Assembly (NCBI GenBank): GCA_019136335.1
Contig: JAGVUK010000309.1
Span: 1-7,882, forward strand
Direction of reading: 5' to 3'
Length of the DNA: 7,882 nucleotides
From: Methanomicrobiales archaeon
GTDB lineage: Archaea; Halobacteriota; Methanomicrobia; Methanomicrobiales; Methanoculleaceae
In this document: positions 1-5,264 of the stretch, in pieces
Layout: each line of letters starts with the position of its first letter
Position numbering within the stretch: the first letter of the stretch is position 1
The notes under the pieces: generated by a model
What the model saw: the letters and a program-made list of their open reading frames with translations, nothing else
Database searches by the model: none
Told to the model about the DNA's origin: nothing
Program-made: the position numbers and the translations under genes

Positions 1-206
1 GCGGGGTGGGGGATGCCGGAGAGCGACGTAGTACGAGCAAGCACCCTTCCCCCGTGGCGATAGCCGCCACAGCCCACCGCTACGCCGGCGATCCCGGGGG
101 AAGATCCAGGCCCGCCCCCACCCCATCGAGGGTGAGGCCCCGGGTCTATACGCGGGGGCCCGCCGGTATGCATAAGAGCGATCGCGAGCATGCAGGGCTG
201 ATCAGG
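1..206. other. Upstream flank with no convincing gene
   Basis: The frame of the glycosyltransferase stays open back to a GTG at base 6, but the extra residues are Pro/Arg/Gly/Ala-rich, have no counterpart in the family as I know it, and look like GC-rich non-coding DNA. Frame 1 is open from base 1 and closes with TAG at 61-63, so the first 63 bases could be the tail of an upstream gene, but 20 codons are too few to judge. TATA-like stretches sit at 145-150 (TCTATA) and 167-176 (TATGCATAAG). The second would put a transcription start about 10 bases before the preferred ATG at 207. Neither is strong. Confidence 0.4.
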
Positions 207-1475
207 ATGAGCGCAATTCACGGGATCCGGGCCTATGAACGGTATGCAGGAAAGGAGACGATACGCCGCATCGAGGCAAAGGCGCGGCCGCTCCGGGATA
301 TGCACATCCTGCACATGAACTCCACCTACTACGGCGGCGGCGTCTCGCAGCTCCTCTCGTCCCTGACGCTTCTGCTGAACAGCCTCGGCATACAGACCGG
401 GTGGCGCGTCGTGCATGGCCCGCCGGACTTCTTCAGCGTGACGAAGAAGTTCCATAACGCCCTCCAGGGAGCGGAGATCAACCTGACCGGCCGGAAGCAG
501 GAGCTCTACGAGGAGGTCATCCGCGAGAACGCCATGCGGAACCACCTAAACCACGATATGGTCTTCATCCACGACCCACAACCCCTCCCGATGATCGCCC
601 ATTACCGGAAGAAGAGCCCCTGGATATGGCGCTGCCACATCGACCTCACCGCACCGAACCCGAAGGTCTGGAACTACCTCGTCCCGTTCATCGAGAAGTA
701 CGACGCCGTCGTCCTCTCGAGCAGGGAGTATCGCCAGAATATCAGGACGCCGCAGGTCTTCTCCATGCCCGCCATCGACCCCTTCTCCATCGTGAACCGG
801 GAACTCTCCGAGAGCGCCATCGACGAGCGCCTCGCACACTACGGCATCCCGACCGACCTCCCCCTGGTCGTCCAGGTCTCCCGGTTCGACCGCTGGAAAG
901 ACCCGCTGGGGGTCATCCGGGCGTTTGAGAAAGCGCGGAGAGAGGAGGAATGCACCCTGGTCCTTGTCGGGAACGTGGCAACCGACGACCCGGAGGGCGC
1001 CGAGGTCTACCGGTCGCTCCTTGCTCACCGGGGCGAGCGGGTCATCATCCAGAGCGTCCAGGACGGGGCGCTCGTGAACGCGCTCCAGCGCCGCGCCGCG
1101 GTCGTCCTGCAGAAATCCATCCGGGAAGGGTTCGGGCTGACGGTATCGGAGGCGATGTGGAAGGGGGCGGCGGTGATCGGCGGGAACGTCGGTGGTATCC
1201 GCTACCAGATACGGGATGGGGAGAATGGGTTCCTGGTCTCCTCCGTCGACGAGGCGGCGGCGAGGATCGTCCAGCTGCTCCGCGACCCCGACCTTCGCGC
1301 ACGGCTCGGGCATGCGGCGCACGAGACGGTGCGGGAGTGTTTCCTCTTCACCCGCAGCGTCGAGCAGTACCTCGACCTGATCGGCTCGTTCGAGCCGGAT
1401 TTCCGGCTGCGGGAGATGAAGGAGCCCTCCTGTGGGGGATCCGCAAACCCGGGCGGGCCGGGACGGGAGCCTTGA
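207..1475 (+). CDS. treT: TreT-like trehalose glycosyltransferring synthase (GT4 family)
   Basis: This is a retaining GT-B glycosyltransferase. Family knowledge: TreT of Thermococcales joins NDP-glucose and glucose into trehalose in the cytoplasm. From the ATG at 207 the protein has 422 residues. An N-terminal glycine-rich loop reads NSTYYGGG (38-45). HDPQP (122-126) and KSPWIWRCHIDL (136-147) strongly resemble the Pyrococcus enzyme as I remember it. The C-terminal domain has SRFDRWKDP (225-233, K231 a likely phosphate contact), DDPEG (260-264) and the EX7E motif E307/E315 inside SIREGFGLTVSEAMWKG. Start choice: 207 aligns with the family N-terminus, and ATG 168 would add 13 residues. Ribosome binding signals are weak for both. 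The last 30 or so residues (about 393-422) run past the usual family end and become Gly/Pro-rich. Trehalose as product is inferred; a related NDP-sugar transferase acting on another acceptor is possible. Confidence 0.82.
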   Translation: MSAIHGIRAYERYAGKETIRRIEAKARPLRDMHILHMNSTYYGGGVSQLLSSLTLLLNSLGIQTGWRVVHGPPDFFSVTKKFHNALQGAEINLTGRKQELYEEVIRENAMRNHLNHDMVFIHDPQPLPMIAHYRKKSPWIWRCHIDLTAPNPKVWNYLVPFIEKYDAVVLSSREYRQNIRTPQVFSMPAIDPFSIVNRELSESAIDERLAHYGIPTDLPLVVQVSRFDRWKDPLGVIRAFEKARREEECTLVLVGNVATDDPEGAEVYRSLLAHRGERVIIQSVQDGALVNALQRRAAVVLQKSIREGFGLTVSEAMWKGAAVIGGNVGGIRYQIRDGENGFLVSSVDEAAARIVQLLRDPDLRARLGHAAHETVRECFLFTRSVEQYLDLIGSFEPDFRLREMKEPSCGGSANPGGPGREP

Positions 1476-1615
1476 TGGGGAGGGCAATCGTTCGGTACAG
1501 ATCTCGCGTGCGTCGACGGTGCACGGATGGCGGCATGAATCTCCCGCGCGAGACGGCATCACCGCTTGTTGCAGATGAGCTCACGCGGTGGCGCGAAAGA
1601 CATGAAAGGGGTTGA
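1475..1615 (+). CDS. Doubtful 46-residue basic ORF overlapping treT stop
   Basis: The ATG at 1475 overlaps the treT stop codon as TGATG, a layout typical of translational coupling, and GGGAG lies 5 bases upstream at 1465-1469. The predicted peptide is Arg-rich in its first half and ends in an acidic/basic stretch (DELTRWRERHERG). I recognise no family and see no signal peptide or membrane segment. GC-rich DNA often gives such ORFs by chance, so it may not be a gene. Conservation of the peptide in related genomes, with synonymous substitutions dominating, would be needed to accept it. Confidence 0.15.
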   Translation: MGRAIVRYRSRVRRRCTDGGMNLPRETASPLVADELTRWRERHERG

Positions 1616-1699
1616 AAAACACCCATACGAACGCCCACGTGCGCCGGCGGGGCGTGAAACAGCGGCGGGGTCACGCGCCGCACCCCGCGCCCGGGCCGC

Positions 1700-1720
1700 T
1701 ATCGCCGAAATCCGGCGATA
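1700..1720. promoter_or_regulatory. Perfect 8-bp stem-loop upstream of cofE
   Basis: Arms TATCGCCG (1700-1707) and CGGCGATA (1713-1720) are exact reverse complements around the 5-base loop AAATC. It lies about 63 bases before the cofE start and 24 bases before a T5 tract. It could be part of a treT terminator, an element in the cofE leader, or a protein-binding operator. The structure is seen in the sequence; the role is inferred. Confidence 0.4.
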
Positions 1721-1728
1721 TCCCCCGC

Positions 1729-1749
1729 GAAAAAACCCGAGCCTTTTTC
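1729..1749 (+). terminator. Candidate treT terminator with T5 tract
   Basis: GAAAAA (1729-1734) can pair with TTTTTC (1744-1749) across a 9-base loop, directly after the GC-rich hairpin at 1700-1720. In archaea a U-rich tract is the main intrinsic termination signal. The tract is short (T5 followed by CT), so efficiency is uncertain and it may instead lie in the cofE leader. Confidence 0.3.
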
Positions 1750-1783
1750 TCCGAGCGGGTGCGATCACTGATCCGTGAATTCC

Positions 1784-2533
1784 ATGGAGATCCAGGTAAT
1801 CGGTGTTCAGGGCCTCCCCCTGATCCAGAAAGGCGACGACCTGCCCGCCCTCATCTGCGGCCGGGTCACGCTTGAAGACGGCGATATCCTCACCATCGCC
1901 TCGTCCGTCTACTCAAAGGCAAAGGGTTTCACCCGTGACCTCACCTCCATCACCCCCGGCGCGGAAGCCGTGCGGATCGCCGCAAAGACGAAGGAAGACC
2001 CCCGCTTCGTGCAGGCGGTCCTGGACTCGTCCACCGCGATCCTGCTTGAGTACCCGTTCATCCTCTCCGAACTGCCTTCCGGCCACATCGGTGTCCGGGC
2101 AGGCGTCGACCACAGCAACATCGAAGACGGCCGGATCATCATCCTCCCGCCCGACCCCATGGGGGCCGCCGCTGAGGTCCGGGACGCGATCCGCCGCATC
2201 ACCGGAAAGGACGTCCGGGTGGTCATCACCGACACCTGCGGGCGGTCGTTCCGGCGCGGCCAGACCGGCATCGCCATCGGGTGGGCGGGAATGACGGCGA
2301 TCAACGACTACCGGGGCGACACCGACCTCTTCGGCCACGTCCTCCAGATCACCGAGGAAGCGGTGGTCGACGAGATTGCGGCCTTCGCAAACTTCGTCAT
2401 GGGCGAAAGCCACCAGGGGGTCCCCGCCGTGGTCTTCCGGAACTGCAGGGCCTGGAACGGGCACGACGCCGTCTACTTCGCGCCCGAAGAAGACATCATC
2501 AGGGCAGCCCTCGCGACGAACAAAAAGGATTAG
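1784..2533 (+). CDS. cofE: Coenzyme F420-0:L-glutamate ligase (F420 gamma-glutamyl ligase)
   Basis: CofE adds L-glutamate residues to F420-0 in a GTP- and divalent-metal-dependent reaction, completing the gamma-linked tail of the hydride carrier F420 used in methanogenesis. The 249-residue product is close to the archaeal length, about 250. Family motifs run in order: LPLIQKGDDL (11-20), GDILTIASSVYSKAKG (33-48), GVDHSN (107-112), LPPDP (121-125), TDTCGRSFRRGQTGIAIGWAG (149-169) and VVDEIAAFANFVMGE (194-208). D109 and D150 match positions I recall as metal ligands in the Archaeoglobus enzyme. ATG 1784 is chosen because family members start with a short M-x-V/I-x-V strand, and GTGA at 1775-1778 lies 5 bases upstream as a ribosome binding site. 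GTG 1775 would add only three residues. Its TAG stop overlaps the stop of the opposing secG. No other cof gene lies in the window. Confidence 0.93.
   Translation: MEIQVIGVQGLPLIQKGDDLPALICGRVTLEDGDILTIASSVYSKAKGFTRDLTSITPGAEAVRIAAKTKEDPRFVQAVLDSSTAILLEYPFILSELPSGHIGVRAGVDHSNIEDGRIIILPPDPMGAAAEVRDAIRRITGKDVRVVITDTCGRSFRRGQTGIAIGWAGMTAINDYRGDTDLFGHVLQITEEAVVDEIAAFANFVMGESHQGVPAVVFRNCRAWNGHDAVYFAPEEDIIRAALATNKKD
2522..2526 (-). terminator. Oligo-T tract just after secG stop
   Basis: The minus strand reads TTTTT from 2526 to 2522, three bases beyond the secG TAA. A U-tract this close to a stop is a plausible archaeal intrinsic terminator. It lies inside the last Lys codons of cofE (AAAAAGGAT), so it is constrained by coding on the other strand. 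Confidence 0.3.
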
Positions 2534-2688
2534 AAGAGGGCATTGAGGATAAAGACTGCCACTCCGGTCACGGCGGTCAGGACGATCACGACCTCCGGGC
2601 TGATATGGATGGCCCGGTGGTCCTCGCTATCATAGTAGTTGACCAGGCCGGCAGAGGATACCAGTCTTCCGCCAGATTTTTTCGCCAT
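2530..2688 (-). CDS. secG: Preprotein translocase subunit SecG (Sec61-beta)
   Basis: This is the smallest subunit of the archaeal SecYE-beta protein-conducting channel in the cytoplasmic membrane. The 52-residue product has the standard archaeal plan: a basic start (MAKKSGGRLVSSAGL, 1-15), an acidic middle (YYDSEDHRAIHISPEV, 18-33) in which the ISPEV segment is a hallmark, and one C-terminal membrane helix at about 32-50 (VVIVLTAVTGVAVFILNAL). The frame is open further upstream, but ATG 2688 matches the family's MAKK start and lies 26 bases from the centre of a TATA-like box, which suggests a leaderless mRNA. Its TAA overlaps the cofE TAG on the opposite strand (genes overlap by 4 bases), and it diverges from the amidohydrolase. 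The gene is easy to miss because of its size. Confidence 0.92.
   Translation of the reverse strand: MAKKSGGRLVSSAGLVNYYDSEDHRAIHISPEVVIVLTAVTGVAVFILNALF
2677..2682 (+). terminator. T6 tract, possible cofE terminator inside secG
   Basis: On the plus strand TTTTTT lies 143 bases past the cofE stop. On the minus strand the same bases are the two AAA lysine codons of the secG MAKKS start. It is the first strong oligo-T that a cofE transcript would meet, so it may end that transcript, antisense to secG. The coding constraint on secG alone could also explain it. Confidence 0.25.
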
Positions 2689-2690
2689 AC

Positions 2691-2700
2691 AGAAATATAC
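2691..2700 (+). promoter_or_regulatory. Candidate TATA box of the amidohydrolase gene
   Basis: AGAAATATAC is AT-rich and would place a transcription start near 2722, just ahead of the ribosome binding site AAAGGT (2721-2726) that precedes ATG 2733 by 6 bases. The TATATAAAAG at 2711-2720 is a better box by sequence, but on the plus strand it would start transcription beyond the ATG. The two divergent promoters therefore share this 44-base gap. Confidence 0.35.
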
Positions 2701-2708
2701 TCCCTTGC

Positions 2709-2720
2709 CATATATAAAAG
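2709..2720 (-). promoter_or_regulatory. TATA-box promoter of secG (leaderless)
   Basis: The minus strand reads CTTTTATATATGG, close to the archaeal TATA consensus, preceded by the pyrimidine/purine stretch expected of a BRE. Its centre is near 2714 and the secG ATG begins at 2688. This is about the usual TATA-to-start distance, so transcription probably begins at or next to the A of the ATG. No ribosome binding site sits at normal spacing: AGGGA at 2705-2701 is 12 bases away. Confidence 0.6.
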
Positions 2721-2732
2721 AAAGGTAGAACG

Positions 2733-3779
2733 ATGCAGCAAGCCGCACCGTACGTCATCACCGGCCGGGCGCTCCTCGGCGAAGACCTCGAGGAAGAGGA
2801 CGTCGCCATCACCGTCTCGGGGGGTATCATCACTGCGATAGAACCTTACCCGGGACCGCCGGACCGGTGGATCGTGCCCGCCTTCTTCAACGCCCACACC
2901 CATCTCGGCGACACCGTCGCGATGGACCTCCCCGCCCGGGGCAGCCTTGCCGAGCTCGTCAAACCCCCGGACGGCCTAAAGCACAGGATCCTCGCGGCAA
3001 CCCCGCGGGCCGACCTCGTCAGGGGGATGCGGTCGAGCATCACGACGATGATCGCGACCGGGACGGCCGGGTTTGCCGACTTCAGGGAAGGGGGAGCCGC
3101 CGGTGTCGCGGCGCTCCGCGAGGCTGCGGCCGGGCTCGACTGCCGCCCGGTCATCCTCGGCCGCGAAGGCGGGGAGCGGGTGAGCGACGGAGCGGGCATC
3201 AGTAGCGTCCACGACGTGGCGAACGCCGAAGAGGTCGTCAGGGAGGCCCGGCAGGCCGGCCGGCTCGTTGCCTTCCATGCTGGGGAGAAGAACCCGGACG
3301 ATATCGACGATGCGCTCGCGTTCGATCCCGACCTGCTCGTCCACTGCACCCACGCGACGGATGCGCACCTCCGCCGGATCGTTGATGCGGGGATCCCGAT
3401 CGCCGTCTGCCCGCGGTCGAACTGGGTGCTCGGCGTTGCGGCATCGCCGGCCCACCCGCCGATCGCGCGCATCCTCGAGCTCGGGGGCCGGTTCCTTCTC
3501 GGGACGGACAACGTGATGTTCGTTCAGCCCGATATGCTCAGGGAGATGGCTTTTACCGCAACCGTCTACCGCGCGCCCCCCGGCGAGGTTCTGCGGGCCG
3601 CGATCGCGGGTGCGACGCTCGCTGGCAGGACCGGGTACCTGGAAATCGGGCAGGATGCCCGAATGCTCGTAGTAAATCCGGCAAAAGGCAATCTCTCCTT
3701 CAGCAGGGACATCCGGGCGACCATCGTAAAGCGGCTGGATTCATCCTCTATCAAACAAAATGTTTTAACCCTGCAGTAG
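2733..3779 (+). CDS. Amidohydrolase-superfamily metal-dependent hydrolase, substrate unknown
   Basis: The 348-residue product has the composite plan of cytosine/adenosine-deaminase-like amidohydrolases: a small N-terminal beta part, a metal-dependent TIM barrel, then a closing C-terminal strand region. Likely metal ligands are H55 and H57 (NAHTHLGD), H182 (FHAGE, with E185 the likely proton shuttle), H204 (LVHCTHATD) and D259 (LGTDN). CPRSNWVLG (226-234) matches the PxSN block of the nucleoside deaminase branch (MtaD/DadD/SsnA-like). These enzymes deaminate or hydrolyse rings such as 5'-methylthioadenosine, SAH or guanine. At 348 residues it is clearly shorter than the roughly 420 usual for that branch, so the substrate cannot be assigned. 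ATG 2733 has AAAGGT at good spacing and leads into a normal start. The neighbours do not point to a pathway. The class is secure; the substrate is not. Confidence 0.85.
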   Translation: MQQAAPYVITGRALLGEDLEEEDVAITVSGGIITAIEPYPGPPDRWIVPAFFNAHTHLGDTVAMDLPARGSLAELVKPPDGLKHRILAATPRADLVRGMRSSITTMIATGTAGFADFREGGAAGVAALREAAAGLDCRPVILGREGGERVSDGAGISSVHDVANAEEVVREARQAGRLVAFHAGEKNPDDIDDALAFDPDLLVHCTHATDAHLRRIVDAGIPIAVCPRSNWVLGVAASPAHPPIARILELGGRFLLGTDNVMFVQPDMLREMAFTATVYRAPPGEVLRAAIAGATLAGRTGYLEIGQDARMLVVNPAKGNLSFSRDIRATIVKRLDSSSIKQNVLTLQ

Positions 3780-3783
3780 AAAT

Positions 3784-3800
3784 CAGATAAGAAGTATCTG
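3784..3800. promoter_or_regulatory. 6-bp inverted repeat ahead of uspA
   Basis: CAGATA (3784-3789) and TATCTG (3795-3800) are exact reverse complements around AGAAG. The repeat lies between the amidohydrolase stop and the uspA ribosome binding site, 15 bases before ATG 3816. It could be an operator or an mRNA hairpin near the ribosome binding site. No T tract follows, so a terminator is unlikely. Confidence 0.35.
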
Positions 3801-3815
3801 TTCTGTGTGGTGTGT

Positions 3816-4244
3816 ATGTTCCGTAAGATACTTGTTGCTATAGATGGTTCCGAACCGGCCGATCATGCGTTAGACGTGGCCATCGATGAGGCCGAAGTCC
3901 GGAACGCCGAGGTTCATGTTGTTTACGTGGTCGAATCCGGGCTGTTTTCATCCCTTCCCATGGACAACACACTCGAAATAATCTACAGTGTTTTGCAGAA
4001 GGAAGGCGAGGAGATCCTTGAATCCGCCCGGAAGAAGGCGGATGCAAAGAGGGTCTTGCTCACCACACACCTCCGGCAGGGGCATGCAGGATCCCAGATC
4101 GTCTCCCTCGCCAAAGATCTGGGCGTCGATCTCATCGTCCTCGGGTCTTATGGCAAGAGCGGCGTCGATCGCCTTCTCCTCGGGAGTGTGACCGACTACG
4201 TCGTCCAGAACAGCCCCATCACGACCATGGTGGTGAGATCATAA
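3816..4244 (+). CDS. Universal stress protein (UspA family)
   Basis: This is a small cytoplasmic single-domain Usp protein of 142 residues, a normal length. It opens with FRKILVAIDGSEPADHALDVA, where D10 is the usual base-contacting Asp. It ends with the ATP-binding motif G-x2-G-x9-G-S: G110, G113, G123, S124 in GSYGKSGVDRLLLGSVTDYV, followed by the last strand ITTMVVRS. This marks the ATP-binding (MJ0577-like) subclass rather than the non-binding E. coli UspA type. ATG 3816 is chosen over the in-frame GTGs at 3807 and 3810 because GGTG at 3809-3812 is a fitting archaeal ribosome binding site and the protein then starts at the family position. It sits 36 bases after the amidohydrolase and 14 before the CBS gene. 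A shared job with the CBS protein in adenylate sensing is inferred. A weak promoter may lie near 3761-3770 (TGTTTTAACC). Confidence 0.92.
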   Translation: MFRKILVAIDGSEPADHALDVAIDEAEVRNAEVHVVYVVESGLFSSLPMDNTLEIIYSVLQKEGEEILESARKKADAKRVLLTTHLRQGHAGSQIVSLAKDLGVDLIVLGSYGKSGVDRLLLGSVTDYVVQNSPITTMVVRS

Positions 4245-4258
4245 CACCTTCGCGGCAG

Positions 4259-5119
4259 ATGCTTGTCCGTGACTTCATGGTGACCGACGTCGTCTGCGTC
4301 GAGATTCCCGGGAACAGGGACGACGTCCTGCGCATCCTGAAACGTACGGGCATCAGCGGCGTGCCGGTCTTGAAAGACGGCGAGCTCGTCGGGATCATCA
4401 CCCGAAAGGACCTCCTCCGCAAGGCGGAAGAGACCCAGCTCGGGCTCCTGATGACACCCAACCCGGTCGTCATCAGGCCGGACGCTCCCCTCTCAGAGGC
4501 GGCGCAGCTGATGGTGCGGCATAACATCAGGAGGCTCCCGGTCGTGGAAGACGGGTCCATGATCGGGATCATCAGCGTCGCCGACCTCATCGGCGCCATC
4601 GCCCAGATGCGCCTTGCCGTGCCGATCCGGGACAACTACGTCAGCAAGACCTATGCCCTCTGGGAGGAGACGCCCCTCTCGCTCGTCGGGAGGGTCCTTG
4701 AGATCTCGGGCTACGACGCCATCCCGATCCTGATGGAGGACGGCACGCTCACCGGCATCATATCGGAGCGGGACCTCATCAGGCACACCCGCATCGAGGA
4801 CGGTGTCGAGGTCAGCGACTTCTCAAACGGTACTGATGACGACGAGTGGACCTGGGAGAGCATCCGGGATATGCACACCATCAGCTACGGGATATCACGG
4901 ATCCAGCTACTCCCGATCCCCGTCAAGAATGCAATGGTCCGAAACGTCCTCGCCGTCCCTATCAACGCTGAGGTCGGCGAATGCGCACTGAAGATGCGGC
5001 GTGCCCGGGTCGACCAGCTCCCGGTTGTCAACGGGAACAAGCGGCTCATCGCCATGCTCTTCGACCGGGAGTTGATCAAGGTTCTGCTGCCGGACCAGCC
5101 GGGCTTACGAAAGAATTAA
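4259..5119 (+). CDS. Four-CBS-domain protein, probable adenylate sensor
   Basis: The 286-residue cytoplasmic protein is made almost wholly of two Bateman pairs: CBS1 about 1-55, CBS2 about 62-116, CBS3 about 125-178 and CBS4 about 223-278. CBS pairs bind AMP, ATP, SAM or related ligands. The ribose-contacting [ST]xxD signature is intact in CBS1 (T48/D51), CBS2 (S106/D109) and CBS3 (S169/D172). In CBS4 the matching stretch is AMLFDRELI with F268 and E271, so that site has probably lost normal nucleotide binding. A linker of about 45 residues rich in Asp, Glu and Trp (DDDEWTWE, 193-200) separates CBS3 from CBS4. No catalytic, DNA-binding or membrane domain is fused, so it should act on a partner. 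The start ATG 4259 gives the typical M-L-V-x-D-F-M opening. No good ribosome binding site is adjacent; GGTGAGATC at 4232-4240 is 18 bases away inside uspA, hinting at coupling with uspA. Confidence 0.9.
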   Translation: MLVRDFMVTDVVCVEIPGNRDDVLRILKRTGISGVPVLKDGELVGIITRKDLLRKAEETQLGLLMTPNPVVIRPDAPLSEAAQLMVRHNIRRLPVVEDGSMIGIISVADLIGAIAQMRLAVPIRDNYVSKTYALWEETPLSLVGRVLEISGYDAIPILMEDGTLTGIISERDLIRHTRIEDGVEVSDFSNGTDDDEWTWESIRDMHTISYGISRIQLLPIPVKNAMVRNVLAVPINAEVGECALKMRRARVDQLPVVNGNKRLIAMLFDRELIKVLLPDQPGLRKN

Positions 5120-5127
5120 GGGGCAAC

Positions 5128-5136
5128 ATTATATAA
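5128..5136 (+). promoter_or_regulatory. TATA-like box upstream of psmB (distal)
   Basis: ATTATATAA stands out in otherwise GC-rich DNA, 8 bases after the CBS gene stop. A start about 25 bases downstream would fall near 5157, inside the hairpin at 5148-5182, leaving a leader of about 110 bases before psmB. A second AT-rich candidate at 5181-5189 (AAATTTATG) would give a shorter leader. Which one is used cannot be decided from sequence. Confidence 0.4.
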
Positions 5137-5147
5137 CATAGAGATGC

Positions 5148-5182
5148 TTATCGTATCGTGCTGAAACCCGGTACGACGATAA
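5148..5182. terminator. 12-bp bulged hairpin between CBS gene and psmB
   Basis: TTATCGT (5148-5154) pairs with ACGATAA (5176-5182). After an AT bulge, CGTGC (5157-5161) pairs with GTACG (5171-5175), including one G-T pair, across the loop TGAAACCCG. The T-containing stretch ATTTATGTTTTATG follows. This could end the uspA-CBS transcript. It also lies in the psmB leader if the distal promoter is used, so it may control psmB instead. Confidence 0.35.
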
Positions 5183-5264
5183 ATTTATGTTTTATGATAT
5201 CGCTGTATACGTTTGACCGCTTTTGAGCGATTCAAGCGTCTTTAATGGTTTTAGGGGTGCTTCA

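Larger units (their letters stand above)
1476..1783. other. GC-rich intergenic region between treT and cofE
   Basis: Apart from the doubtful small ORF in its first half, this gap holds no protein I can support; other open frames here are Arg/Pro/Ala-rich and lack homologous look. Its second half carries a perfect 8-bp stem-loop (1700-1720), an oligo-A/oligo-T stem (1729-1749) and the 11-base palindrome GATCACTGATC (1763-1773) just ahead of cofE. No convincing TATA box for cofE is visible. The oligo-T at 1744-1748 could end treT transcription. Confidence 0.45.

Noticed and set aside
6..206. N-terminal extension of the glycosyltransferase from GTG 6 or ATG 168
   Set aside because: The added residues are low-complexity Pro/Arg/Gly/Ala sequence, no good ribosome binding site supports GTG 6 or ATG 168, and known TreT proteins begin near the residue encoded at 207.
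546..1562. Long minus-strand open frame of 338 codons opposite treT
   Set aside because: The translation is Asp/Arg/Val-rich with no family motif, the mirror image expected of a GC-rich coding strand, and it lies over a clear plus-strand enzyme.
1566..1778. 70-codon TTG-started frame in the treT-cofE gap
   Set aside because: Arg/Ala/Pro-rich composition, no ribosome binding site or family resemblance, and it runs through the stem-loops ahead of cofE.
2689..2748. 20-residue N-terminal extension of secG
   Set aside because: It would translate through the TATA box and into the divergent gene, while the family begins with MAKK at 2688.
5223..5264. TTG start for psmB giving 14 extra residues
   Set aside because: AGGGGTG sits at ideal spacing before ATG 5265, and the resulting 11-residue propeptide is the usual archaeal size.
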